Made by a program: the position numbers and the translations under genes | Shown here: one piece after another, positions 34,768 to 46,240 of the stretch | Layout of the letters: each line of letters opens with the position of its first letter | Numbering within the stretch: the stretch's first letter is position 1 | Notes under the pieces: generated by a model | Told to the model about the DNA's origin: nothing | Database searches by the model: none | The model's input: the letters and a program-made list of their open reading frames with translations, nothing else | Origin: Neoarius graeffei | Taxonomy: Eukaryota > Chordata > Actinopteri > Siluriformes > Ariidae | Reading direction: 5' to 3' | NCBI RefSeq assembly: GCF_027579695.1 | Contig: NC_083583.1 | Coordinates: 20,126,257-20,190,256 of the forward strand | Length of the DNA: 64,000 nucleotides

Positions 34768-36892
34768 AACACTGTGTGTGTGTGCGTGCGTGCATGCGCA
34801 CGCCTGTGTGTGAAAGCTGTGCACTGCAGTGCGCAAAAGTGCGCTGGTCCAGGAGAGCAAGTATGCATTGCTTTTTTTTTTTTAAATAGAGACCCCCATA
34901 GGGTCAAATTTATAATTCGAACCCTGCTTACACCGAACGAAAAAATATTCGGTGGTCCACTGTTCTTTAAAAACTCTGCACTCTCTGTCAGCTTTTCGCT
35001 GACCGCTAGCCATTTTGCTGTCCTGAACACTGACAGTTCTCTGCGCGTGCGCTGCCTGTCACTGCTTGATTGCGAGCATATGACGAAAATTCGGAAAATA
35101 TGAAGTTCATTTTATAACTAATTATCAATTTAATTGATAAAATCAACAAAATACAAGATGCAGACATGTTATTATTTGCCAAAAAGCAATTTAAAAAAAT
35201 AGGCCATGACCACTTTTGGGGATTGCCTCATAGGGCCGGTTCAAGTGATGGGGGGCAGAGGGGCTGGGGGGCCGGTCAAAGGGGGGTGGCGGGCCGGATC
35301 TGGCCCGCGGGCCGTAGTTTGGTGACCCCTGACGTAACGTTTCCAGAGTGTTGGCCTGTATTCTGCTGGTATTGTAGTGAGTGCTTTCTGCTCCAGATCT
35401 TCCATGAAAAAGCCGCACATGATGGCTGATAGTGGGTCTCCCATGGCAAAACCTTCCTTCTGTCTGTAAATTGTATTCCTGAACTGAAAGTATGTGGATG
35501 TGGCGATGAATTGAAGGAGCTGAGTGATGTCTTGTACAGTGAGGTTTGTGCGTTTCTTGAGCGTCCTGTCTGTTTTTAATTTTTCTTGTACTATCTGTAT
35601 GGTGGCTTCCGTGGGTGTTCTGGTGAAAAGAGATATGACGTCGTGTGATATGAAAACTTCGTCTTGCTGCATTTTGATGTTTTTTTAGTTCTTCTGCCAG
35701 TTCTTTTGAGTTTTTGCAGTGTTGGTCTGTGAGTCCTAGTAATGGTTTAATTATTTCGGTGAGTGCTTTTGATAAGTTGTATGTCACTGAACCAATGCTA
35801 TCTACTATGGGGCGTAATGGTGTTCCTGGTTTGTATCTTTGGTGTGCCGTAAATCCTGGGGATGACGTTGGCTGTGGGTACTAAATGATTGTATGCCTGC
35901 TTATCTATTTTATTTTCATCGAGTAGTGGTTTGAGTAGTGCTTTAAGTTTCTTTTTCTTGTCTTCTGTTGGGTCTTTTCTTAATATTTCAAATGCGTTGT
36001 CACTGAGTAATTCAATCATTTTCCGTTCATATTCATCAGTGTCCATAATAACTGTTGTCCTGCCTTTATCTGCTGGGAGGATTGTGATGTCTTTATTTTT
36101 TGCTAATTTTTTCATAGCTTTGGCTTACTGTTTTGTGATGTTACTGGGTGGTGGTTTGGCCGTTTTCAATATACCAGCTATTGCGTTTCTTAGTGCTGCT
36201 TTTTGTCCCTGATCCTGTATTTTCTCACATGCTAATTCAGTTGCCAGTATGAATTCCTCGTGTGGTATGTTGTTCGGTGTGACAGCGTAGTTGAGTCCTT
36301 TTGCTAATATACTGCGTTCTGCTTGTGAGAGTTTGTACCTTGATATGTTATGAATCCATTTGTCGTTGATGTGTGCGTGCTCCGGTTCTGCCTTCTTTTT
36401 CTGTGCAATGAGTCTGTCCAGTTTTCGGATTTGTCGGGTTTTTGTCTTGGTGAATTCCTGCTCGTGTATGTCTGCCAAGTGTCCGTGTATTGCTAATTCC
36501 ATTTCCTTGTTCTGGGGAAACCGGCGTTTGAAAGTTTCCGTCTCCCTATGTAGTTCGCTGTTGATATTATTTAGTTTGTCAGTTGTGCACCGTATCCGTT
36601 CTTTTACCAGAGTCATCCGCACTTTCCTGATCATCTTCTCCGCGTTTCTGGTTGGAATCGGGTTCTTGATGTTCAGGCTGGCCGGTACGACTTCCTCATC
36701 CCGGCAGCGCAGATTGAATCTCAGGTGGTTCCTGTAGCGTGCCCGTTTTCGTGTCAATCACTCTAGGCGGCGAAACTCCTTGATGCTTTCATCTCCGTAA
36801 CTTATTCTTAATCTTTCGATTACGTTCATTATGTCTTATATTAAATATAGTTAGTTTTTTTTTCTTTTTTATCAGACATCTAGTTTTTAGGT

Positions 36893-36943
36893 TTGTTTAC
36901 CTGACATGTTTCGACGTACGACTGTCGTCTTCCTCAGAGTGTC
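36893..36943 (-). ncRNA. candidate hammerhead ribozyme motif in the right pseudo-LTR
   Basis: Same core as in the left pseudo-LTR (CTGAGGA ... GAAA ... GTC read on the minus strand), with one difference just upstream of the core. Confidence 0.5.
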
Positions 36944-37091
36944 ACCGGATGTTATTGGTGACGCATCTTTTATCAGCTGATGTTTCCGAAGGCATGGCCT
37001 TCCTGTCTGGTTTGACAGGTCGGTCACGCCTTCTACTGTCTACTGTCGGAAACATCAGCTGATAAAAGATGCGTCACCAATAACATCCGGT

Positions 37092-37140
37092 GACACTCTG
37101 AGGAAGACGACAGTCGTACGTCGAAACATGTCAGGTAAAC
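37092..37140 (+). ncRNA. candidate hammerhead motif, inverted partial pseudo-LTR
   Basis: The inverted cap of the Penelope-like element repeats the core on the plus strand: CTGAGGA at 37098-37104, GAAA at 37123-37126, GTC at 37130-37132. Confidence 0.45.
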
Positions 37141-37213
37141 AAACCTAAAAACTAGATGTCTGATAAAAAAGAAAAAAAAACCTAACTAGCCTTAAGTGCT
37201 GTTTGATACTTGT

Positions 37214-40200
37214 CTATGGATTCTGTTCCACTAGCACAACTAATTTTTGAACTGGTCTTTCAAGAAAGGTTGGTTGAGTTAAGCGTTCACCTCGCTTTCC
37301 TAATTTACTTTGTCCTATCTGGATTTTAACCTTGCGCACCAGACCATCATCCTCCTGTCTTGCTTCCACAACTCTGGCAAGTCTCCATTCATTTCTGGGA
37401 ATATTATCCTCCTTTCGCCACCTACTCCAGAATTGCTCTGTTAAGTATTGCACTCTCCGCCACCTTTTCCTGGCATATAAGTCTTCTCTCTTAAAACTGC
37501 CTGGTGGTGGGAGTGGCACAACAGTCTTCATGGTGAGCAACTGATTCGGAGTTAGAGGTTCAAGACTCTTCGGATCACTGATGGTATTCGTGGTGAGCGG
37601 ACGACTGTTTACGATTGACATAGCCTCATAGAAAAATGTCCTCAATGAGGTGTCATCAAGTCTTCCCTTGGCTTGTGCCAAAACAGTGCTCATGACGCTC
37701 CTGACAGTCCGAATTTGGCGTTCCCAAATCCCACCCATGTGGCTTGCCTCGGGAACGTTCATGAGGAAATCACACTGCTTTCTAGCAAGGTAAGTTGCAA
37801 TCCTCTCTTTGTCTGGATCCTTCAGATCCTTCTCCAATTCGTTCTTAGCTCCGAGGAAATTTGTCCCCTGGTCGGAGCGGATCTGTCTTACTGCTCCTCT
37901 AAGAGCTATGAAGCACCTCAAAGCATTCAAGAATGCGTCTGTTGAGAGATCCTCCAACATTTCTATGTGGATGGCTCTGGAGCTCAAACATGTAAACAAT
38001 AGACCGTATCTCTTGAATTCTTTACTACCCTGTTTGGTGTAAAAAGGGCCGAAGCAATCAATCCCAGTGTATGAGAACGGAGGCGAGGGATCGACTCGGT
38101 CACTGGGTAGGTCTGCCATACGTTGTTGCTCTGTCGGACCGCGTACCTTTCTGCACGTGACACAGTTTTTAATATGCTTGGCCACTAACTTGCTAGCACC
38201 TAATATCCAATAACCATTGGCCCTGAGCTCATTCAAAGTCTGACCTCGGCCTTGGTGCTGCATCTTCTTGTGACAGTGGTCAAGAATGAGCTGGGTGACA
38301 ATGCCCTCTTTAGGTAAGATCACTGGATGCTTCAACTCTAGAGATGCAGAAGACATTCTTAATCTGCCTCCTACCCTAAGCAATCCATCTTCAAATATTG
38401 GATCAAGTTGATGCATCTTGTGAGTCTTTGGCAATTTTGTGGACCCTTAGCTGAACCATTTGAGTTCTTCTTTAAAGGCCTCTCTCTGTGCTGCTCTGAC
38501 TAGCACAAGACCAGCTTCTCTTCGTTCTTCAACACTGATGGGATCGGTTCTTTCTTTATGTGCCAGTCTTTGGATTCGCACAATGACATTGAGGGCTGTG
38601 TTCCAATCCGAGAATCTTGAGAGCCTTTTCAGGAAGCTGTCTGGTTCAACTGCATCAGTTCTCAAGACCTTTACCTCGGGGTCGCCCACAAGAAGTTCTG
38701 GTGTTCTTTGGTCTGTGACAATTTCTTGTTGCCACAAGAAATCTGATCCTCTCAGCCAACTTGAGTCTAGCAGCTCTGCCACCTTGAGACCCCGTGATGC
38801 ATGGTCTGCTGGATTCTGACCCGTCTCAACATAGAACCATTGACTAGGATCAGTTGTGTCTCTTATTTTCTACAAATACATGGAAGCGCCTGGCTTCATT
38901 CTTTATGTACCCAAGCACTACCTGTGAATCGGTCCAGAAAAACTCTTGATCTATTTCCAGCTCCAGCTCTTCTCAGAGGGTGTTACTAACAGCAGCAGAG
39001 ACTGTTGCTGCTGTGAGCTCAAGGCAGGGAATGCTGGTAACTCTTATTGGTGCCACTCTGGCCTTACCCATGACTAATGCACAGTGCACTTTCTCATCTG
39101 CAACAACCCTAATGTACGAGCATTGGCCATATCCATTAGTGCTGGCATCTGAGAAATGATGCAGCTCAATTTTTCTGACTGCGCCGAGGGTTTCAGGGAT
39201 GAAGCATCTTGGAAATTAAATTTTTTGAAGACCTTCTAAGTCCTGGAGCCATGCTTCCCATTTTGGCTTCAGTTCAGGGGGAATGGGTTCATCCCATCCC
39301 ACGCCCTGTCTGCACATCTCTTGCAGCACTCTTTTACTGTTCAAGAGGTAGGGAGCTAGAAATCCCAGTGGGTCGTAAACACTGGCGACTGTTGATAGGA
39401 TTCCCCTCCGTGTGGCTGCCTTTTCTGTGAGGACAACATTGAATGCAAATGCATCCCGCTCAATGTTCCATCTTATGCCAAGTACACTCTGCGTCAGAAG
39501 CTCACTGTAATTCAGGTCTACATCTTGGACAGCACTGGCACGTTCACTCTCTGGTATTGCATCCAAAACTTCTCTGTTGTTGGAGATTAATTTATGTAAA
39601 TGCAGCTGTCCCTTGCTGCAGACCTGTCGTGCTTCACTGACAAGCTGGTTGGCCTTTCTAACAGAATTGACGCTGACCAGCCCATCATCCACATAACAAT
39701 TCTTGCGAAGGAAGGTCGCTGCCAGTGGGAAGTCCTCCTCATATTCAGTGGCAAGGTGTTTCATGCCATAGTTAGCACATCCTGGTGATGATGCAGCGCC
39801 AAATATGTGGACACGCATGTGGTATTCCTTAGGCTCGCTTTCTGTATTTCCATTGTCCCACCAAAGAAATCGCATGTAATCACGATCCTCTGGGCTGACG
39901 TGGAAGCGATGAAACATTTTTTCCACATCGCAATTGATTGCGAGCTTGTGTTGGCGAAATCTGCACAGGACTCCAGTCAGAGTGTTCGTTAAGTCTGGGC
40001 CTGTGAGCAGATGGTCGTTCAGGGAAGTGCCTTCAAATTTGGCAGAGCAGTCAAATACGACCCTAATTTTTTCAGGCTTCCTAGGGTGATACACCCCATG
40101 GTGCAGAATGTACCATGTGTTGCCTTCTTTGGAGTCCGCACTTGCCTCTTCTGCATCCCCATCTTTAAACACACCGTCCATGAACTTGATGTAATCCTCT

Positions 40201-43105
40201 TTGTATTTAGGATTCTTCCCCATTTTTCTCCTTAAATGTTTCAGGCACACTGTAGCAAGCTGCCTATTGTTTGGCAACTGCGGACGTGCCCTAAATGGTA
40301 GCGGCATCTCCAGATGTCCTGCTTCATTGTGCCTGACTTTGTCATTCAACAGGTGTAGAAACTGAATGTCTTCCTGTGATATTGTTTTTTCTTTTGGGTT
40401 CGTGTCGAGAAAATCAGTCTCCAGTGCCTTAATAACAGAGGTGGGTGTGATGGGCGGAAGTTCTTTCACAGACACACGGTGGCAGAATCTGGTCTCATTG
40501 CTTGTGCTAGAGTAAGGCACAGTGGCTCCTACTATACTCCAGCCTAATGCTGTCTTGACCGCATAGGGTTCATGTTCTTCCCCAGATACCACTTCCTGTG
40601 GTTTCAGAGCCCTTGCACAGTCATAGCCAATCAGGAGTCCGACTGGACAGTTCAACAAACTTGGCATCTCTTCAGCCACGCTATGAAGATGGGTCCACCT
40701 CTTTGCTGTTTCACTTGTTGGAATACTATTTTCCTCCAATGGAATGTATTCCTGTGTATACGTTGGTGGTAGCTCAATGCTCTCTTGTGAGCTATACCCT
40801 CTCACCCTCAGTCCAACAGCTCTGTGGCAATTCACTATAGAACTCTTGTCAGTCATTGTTGACAGTTTCAATTTCACAGGTTCTGTGTGAGCTTGAATTT
40901 TTTTGCAGACATCTTGGTCTATGAAGGTACTGCTGCTTTGTGTGTCCAATAATGCATAGACTAAGAGTTCTGGGCTATTCTTTGTCACACTGGAAAGCCA
41001 AACTGGGACAATCATGGAAGTACGGTCACCGCTGTCCATTCTCACATTGCACAAGTTTGTGGAAGTACTTTCATTTTGCAGTGGCACTTCTGGCTTTTCA
41101 CCTTGAGGAAGATCCTCGTGGAGTGGAGATGGGTGATTCCGCTTGCAGATGTTACAAGTGGCTCTCTTTCGGCATTTTTTGGCAACATGGCCGACTCTGA
41201 GACACCCAAAGCACATGTTGTTGCTTATCATGAATTTTTTCTTGTCTTCAAGAGGCATTGCTGCGAATTTCTCACACTTGTAGATGAAATGATTTTCTTT
41301 GCAGAAGACACATTCTAAGGGCTTTTTTGGTTGAGTGACAGGCAGGCTGGCAGTAAAACCCTCTGTTGAGTTTGAGTTTTCCTTTGGCATCTTTGCTGTC
41401 ATCACCAATGCGTTGGCCTTAGGACGCTTCTGCTCTTTAGCAGCTTTCTCATCCATGTGTTTCAGTGCATGAAGGGATGAGACTGGGTTGCACGCGATGC
41501 GTGCTTCTTCTGCCACAAAGCTTGAAAACTCCTCGAAGTTAGGATATGGTTTTCCTTCATCCAATGCTTTAGTTACAAGCCGGTTCCAGCGGGTAGTTAA
41601 CCAGTCAGGCAGCTTTTGTAGCAATTTCTGGTTTTCTTCACAATCATCTAACACCGTCAGACCAGCTACATGTGGCATTGCGTTCTTGCAAGAGATGAGG
41701 AAATCACTAAATTCTCACAACTTCAGAGACTCCTTGGGTCCAATTTTAGGCCAGCTGTTCAGCTTGCCCCGGAATGCTCTTTGAATAACGGAGGGATGGC
41801 CGTAATGTTTATTCAGGGCTTCCCATGCCTGGGCGTAAGCTTCTTCGTCACTCCTATAGAATGTGCCTTCCAATACACAAAGTGCTTCTCTACTAATGTA
41901 TTTTTTTCAAATAAAAGAGCCTGTGCGCTGAATTTGTGCAACTTGTTTCAATTAGCGCCTTGAAACTAGTGCGCCACTCTAAATTTGAGTGGGTCTCCTG
42001 TAAACGTGAATGGCACTGGCGCTGGTAGTCTAGTCATTACCAGGGACTGTTTTAAGGCTTCAACCAGCAAGGTTTCATTGGAAATTGGTGCTACTTTGCT
42101 TTCAGCGCTAGGCAGGCCTGAGAGATTTTGGGGCGCCTGAATGGGTGGAATGCTGTCATGCTGTATTGGAAGCTGACGTGGAGACAATGTGATCATTTCT
42201 CTTTCTCCTTTTTCAGCATTTAACTTTGATTCCTCTTCAGCATATACATTGTATTCAGCCTCCATAGCCTCAATATCCCTCTGATCTTCCATCATTTTTA
42301 ACCTCTCTTGTTGGGCTAACACCTCTTTCCTTTGTGCAGATATTTCTTTTTCCCTGGTAATTGCAGCACGCTTCGAAGCCAATCGCGCTGCCACCTCTGC
42401 CTTCTTTTGTGACACATGGCTACCTTGCAGACTGCCCCCTGCAGCTCTTGACACTGTCGAACCATATATTGACCTGGCGTCATCTCTTTCGAGCAATTTC
42501 GAGAGTGATTCTTTCACTGTCTCGGGGTCAAACTCTTTATCTGCTTCTGTGTAGCGTGTTTTTTGAAGTGTGACTACTTCTGTTGTCACTGAAGAGCAGC
42601 TATCCATTCTTCTGCTAATGTCTGGAGATGGTGTGGTCATGGTGCGCAAGCTCTCATATTCTTGCTTTAATATTTGCTCATATACACCTAAGGATTGAAA
42701 CATGTCGCCTAGTTCCTTTTTAGTGCATTCTTGCTTTAATTTGGTCCTAATGAACTGAACCTCAGCCTTAAAGTTTACATAAGCATACATGAACTTCTTT
42801 TCCTTTTTGGAACTCTCCTCTTTTATGTACTGAATTCCCTTTTCAGTAGGATGCTTCTCTCTTTCAGATCGCCTCAATACTGTCTGAGGTGTTGGCTTGA
42901 GCCCTATTTTATGAATTTGAAGATCTGCATTAATTTCAGCTATGCGCTCTTCAATTTCCTGTCTTTCTGACTCTTCAAGTTCAGTGTCTAATTTTGCCTC
43001 TAACTCTGTCTTCTCTTTTACCAGAGCTTCAATTACTCCTTCTAGGACACTTGTATCTGGTTTGCCCTCTGCCATTTTGCTCAACATTTTTAGCACGCAA
43101 CACAA
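37214..43105 (-). pseudogene. BEL/Pao gag-pol
   Basis: Minus-strand blocks in order. Gag: 41966-43105, coiled-coil-rich (EKTELEAKLDTELEE), ending in the GDPLKF motif that opens BEL capsid regions, then a frameshifted 41679-41965. 39216-41678: the capsid end; zinc knuckles (CVFC...C, CFGCLRVGHVAKKC, CNIC...H); an aspartic protease with LLDTQSSSTFID (where D-T/S-G is usual); and reverse transcriptase with CYVDDGLVSV. RNase H-like region, frameshifted, 38783-39215 (HHFSDASTNGYGQCSY). 38447-38782 links to integrase 37214-38434 (HHCC zinc region; GIDCFGPF; RSDQGTNFLGAKNELE, holding catalytic aspartates and glutamate). Several frameshifts interrupt it, so this copy cannot make the polyprotein. Confidence 0.9.
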
Positions 43106-44175
43106 TGCAAATATTAAATCTTTAAATGTAATGCAAACTGTAGAACCATAACTATAGAACTGTCATGAAAAGACAAATAAACAAATATAAAGAAGTTACA
43201 TAATTCTGTTCAATTTACAAATTGTCAAAATGCAACATTTTCTTTTCTTTTTTTTTCTTTCACCAACAAATGAGCAAGAAATATTCAGTTCAATTCTGTC
43301 CAGTTGAATGAACGAAAATCTCATCTCCCATCTCATTATCTCTAGCTGCTTTATCCTGTTCTACAGGGTCGCAGGCAAGCTGGAGCCTATCCCAGCTGAC
43401 TACGGGCGAAAGGCGGGGTACACCCTGGACAAGTCGCCAGGTCATCACAGGGCTGACACATAGACACAGACAACCATTCACACTCACATTCACACCTACG
43501 GTCAATTTAGAGTCACCAGTTAACCTAACCTGCATGTCTTTGGACTGTGGGGGAAACCGGAGCACCCGGAGGAAACCCACGCGGACACGGGGAGAACATG
43601 CAAACTCTGCACAGAAAGGCCCTCGCCGGCCACGGGGCTCGAACCCGGACCTTCTTGCTGTGAGGCGACAGCGCTAACCACTACACCACCGTGCCGCCTG
43701 AATGAAAATCAAATTGGAAAATATACAGTCTGACCTGTTATCCGTTGCAATAGTAGGCTTATTCGTCAGCTGAATTGTCCCTGTGCACCGTCTTCTTCTT
43801 GCACTGTGCCCTTTTCCCGCGCTGGTTTGCAGCTCGCGCTGCCTTGCTGAACAGATTCCAAAGCGAGTAGGCAGGTCCTTGCGCAGGCCTACAATGCCAA
43901 GCCAACGCTCCGGAGATGCAGGCGCTCGGATTTTCACAGGAAAGCTGGCGCAGCTCGTTCTCTCTCCCGACAGCCGTTGTTCCCTCTCGCGGGTGGCGAC
44001 GCCGTCCTCCTTCCATCGATGGTCTCGCGAGCGTTTCTGCAGTGCCCGCTCTCGTCAGGTGGATGCTGCGTTTCACTTGGTCGAGACACATTTCCCTCGT
44101 CGACACATTCTTCACTTTATCCACTTTCTGCTTGGACAACCTGTTTCCACTCCCCTCGGAGGACACGTTTTTCAC
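43106..44175 (-). other. BEL element leader region with nested SINE
   Basis: Lies between the gag start and the 5' LTR. Open frames here overlap the LTR and show no domain. A SINE occupies 43321-43698. Confidence 0.6.
43321..43698 (-). mobile_element. tRNA-derived SINE in the BEL leader
   Basis: Full-length minus-strand copy, with head at 43698 and GATGA-type tail at 43321-43340. Imperfect duplication tgaatgaacgaaaatc/tgaatgaaaatc on the two sides. Confidence 0.9.
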
Positions 44176-44810
44176 TTTAGCTGCCCCTAACGCTTTTCTT
44201 CGGGTCAGAATTAAGCCACGCATCGACTGATGCTTGATGAGAGTGATGTTTTTATTATCTTGAAGAATCTTTAATGTCTCCAAACACCAAGCACCGTGAA
44301 AAACTGAAATGAAATAAATATTACATTCTTAACATTGTTACATCTTCCCAACCAATGAATATCTTAGGCCAATATCTTTTACAGTCCGTGAGTGTCCATG
44401 TGGCCTTCATGAAACTTTAACATAAAATCTTAAGGAAACTTAAACACATGAAATAAACATAGAATGCACAAGAAATACAATTTTCATACCGTGTGCGCCT
44501 TCTGACCGGAAAATCAGGAGCTGCTAAGGCTTACGGACAAACTGTTACACACATCTTGCTCCATGAGCATCGCAGGTCCCAAAGACTGAACGCATGATTT
44601 CCCAGCTACTCATTGCGTTAGTCACATGACTACCTGTGCACATCATTATTACAGCTCAAAATTACAATTCACATTTTTTCCCAATTATATAAGAAATATA
44701 GAAAGAATAAGAATATAAAAATATCTTAAAACAAAAATATTGTATAAAAATAATATGCAAAAATATTAAATGTAACAAAGAAATTGGCACACTTTTCAGC
44801 GCCAGCTACA
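44176..44810 (-). repeat. BEL/Pao 5' LTR
   Basis: Partner of 29402-30054 in the same orientation. Flanked on the right by the gacag duplication. Few differences from the 3' LTR. Confidence 0.92.
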
Positions 44811-46004
44811 GACAGACTGGTTTGAAGTGACAACAGGAGTTAGACAGGGTTGTGTTTGGTCCCCGCTACTGTTTGGTATCGTCATTGATTGGGTCCTTAA
44901 GAATGCCTTGGATAAGAATGACCTAGGGATTGTACTTGAAAGACGAAGGAGTTCTCGCTACCAACAACAACGATTGTCCGACCTTGATTTTGCGGATGAC
45001 ATAGCTTTGATCGATGAGACAGAACAAAGACTACAATATGCAACATCTAAAGTAGAAGAGAAGGGAAGAATGGTTGGACTCAGCATTAACTCAAAGAAGA
45101 CCAAAATCATGGACGTGGCAAAGGAAAGAAATGATATCACAATCACTCTGAGCAACCAAAACGTCAACAAGTTTGTCTATCTGGGAAGCACAATAACACA
45201 AAATGGAGATCTTACACCTGAACTAGATAACCGGATTGGAAAAGCAACGAACGCTTTTAACAGACTGCTACCTGTCATGCGCCATAAATCCATCAAGATG
45301 CCCATAAAAATGCCTATTTATCAAGCTGTAGTTCTGTCAACCCTATTGTATAGTTCAGAAAGTTGGAATACCACCATCCAGGAAGAGAAAAGACTTGCAG
45401 CTTTTCACACCAGATGCCTGAGAAGAATTCTTGGTGTTTTGTGGCGAGACCATGTGCCCAATGAAATGATCTTCAAGAGAACCAGCCAAACATCGCTCAT
45501 TAACATCTTGCGACATAAACAATTCACATGGCTCGGGCATGTCACCCGCATGCAGCGAACACGCTTGCCCCGCCACCTGCTCTACTGGGAACCAAGAAGA
45601 CGCCATCGCCCAGGCAGACAACGAATGCGATGGAGAGATACAGTGGCAAGAGATCTGCAAGACACTGGTCTCCCCTTCCATGAGGCGACGGTGGCGGCGG
45701 GGGACTGCAAGGAGTGGAGATCTTTTGTGTTGGTGCTATGTGGGCTCGGCCCACAGCAGCAATCCTGATCCTGATCCTTTTTGTGACTGAAGCCAGGTAC
45801 AGGATCGGGAATTCAAGAATGTGTACTGAAGAGAAAAGCAAATGGCTTCCAGCACATGTGAAGAAAGTGCCATATTTGCCAATCAGTGATTGGCGATTTC
45901 ACTTCTGCCAAAAAAGACAAAACACTTTGCTGTGGAGAAAATGACAGCAAAAAACCAAGTCAGACCAGAAAAAAAAGTTCTTCCCACGCCATAGGGCAGC
46001 ACCG

Positions 46005-46240
46005 ATCTCCGTTTCCATAGCCCTCGGTCTCTCTCCTATTACATAGCTAGGGTTACAATGGGGGGCTAATCCTCTGGTAACCATGAGAGTATGACTCCCC
46101 ATTCACATCTGTATTGCAGCGTGCCTTGCCAGATGGCAGTAGGCACCATTTTAATGATGGTCTTTGGTATGACCCGACTGTGAGTAGAACTCACGATCTC
46201 CCGATTGAGAGGTGGACACGCTAACTACTAGGAAGGTCTC
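46005..46240 (-). mobile_element. third SINE family (tRNA-derived)
   Basis: On the minus strand it opens with a tRNA-like region (gttagcgtgtccacctctca; gagatcgtgagttctactca), followed by the body 'gccatctggcaaggcacgct' and 'gccccccattgtaaccctag'. It separates two coding segments of the YqaJ-type gene. Confidence 0.65.

Larger units (their letters stand above)
32817..35331 (-). mobile_element. second hAT transposon remnant, inserted at the RT active site
   Basis: Termini caggggtcaccaaacttttt and the complement gtttggtgacccctg. A perfect 8-bp duplication acgtaacg (32809-32816, 35332-35339) lies in the codons for RYV of the Penelope RYVDD motif. Minus-strand 33795-34001 carries a hAT transposase fragment (LSAPTMTRRTEDL; FFALAMDESNDVQDTAQLL). 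Much of the rest is microsatellite. Confidence 0.92.
30650..36757 (-). pseudogene. Penelope-like reverse transcriptase with GIY-YIG endonuclease
   Basis: Segments in 5'-3' order on the minus strand: 36125-36757 (N-terminal; KGLNYAVTPNNIP, a typical lead-in); 35798-36115 (ITILPADKGRTTVIMD; YGTPKIQ); 35241-35672 (HDVISLFTRTP; GFAMGDPLSAIMCGFFME); then the active-site block RYVDDILGKVKRG, split by a hAT element between 35331 and 32809; and 30650-31264 (YEIPCQLCNKTYIGETGRSF, the GIY-YIG-like nuclease core, here IYE...YIG). Frameshifts separate 36125 from 35798 and 35798 from 35672. The gene is dead in this copy. Confidence 0.88.
30183..37188 (-). mobile_element. Penelope-like element nested in the BEL element
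   Basis: A 12-bp duplication gccttaagtgct (30171-30182, 37189-37200) flanks it. A direct repeat of about 230 bp (30183-30412 and 36817-37045) forms the pseudo-LTRs typical of Penelope-like elements, and an inverted partial copy (37050-37188) caps the 5' side, also typical. Minus-strand coding gives an N-terminal region, reverse transcriptase, and a C-terminal GIY-YIG endonuclease. Two hAT elements interrupt it; without them it is about 3.0 kb. Confidence 0.9.
29402..44810 (-). mobile_element. BEL/Pao LTR retrotransposon, with nested Penelope-like element
   Basis: Two long terminal repeats (29402-30054 and 44176-44810) are flanked by gacag (29397-29401 and 44811-44815). The interior on the minus strand has gag, protease, reverse transcriptase, RNase H and integrase in the BEL order. 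Without the nested 7-kb Penelope-like element and one SINE it is about 8 kb. It inserted into the reverse transcriptase coding region of the RTE LINE. Confidence 0.92.
27289..45768 (+). pseudogene. RTE-type LINE endonuclease-reverse transcriptase
   Basis: The frame 27289-28944 holds the endonuclease (LWNTRTLHKTGN; VIGDFNAKVG; final SDH in GADIGSDHELV) and the start of the reverse transcriptase (RLKNNKAAGY). A TGA ends it at 28942. A second segment (28957-29169; WKRGVIVKIPKKGD, NNRGITLLS, NQAGFRKG) ends at another TGA, and a third (29206-29406; KINFIDFKAAFDSI) runs into the BEL insertion. Beyond the insertion the frame resumes at 44811-45768 with TTGVRQGCVWSPLLF, active site LDFADDIAL, and the thumb/C-terminal region (GHVTRMQRTRLPRHLLYW). 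Two nonsense mutations and the insertion inactivate it. Confidence 0.88.
27134..45776 (+). mobile_element. RTE-type LINE, split by a BEL/Pao element
   Basis: Flanked by a 13-bp duplication with one mismatch (ctttttgtgattg at 27121; ctttttgtgactg at 45777), inside a coding exon of the YqaJ-type gene. The 3' end is a short repeat (atcctgatcctgatc), typical of RTE tails. Removing the BEL insertion (29402-44810 plus its 5-bp duplication) leaves about 3.2 kb encoding an apurinic-type endonuclease and a reverse transcriptase. Confidence 0.85.

Noticed and set aside
43759..44283. 174-codon minus-strand ORF at the BEL 5' end
   Set aside because: It overlaps the LTR and leader, has no domain, and starts upstream of the normal gag; probably chance.
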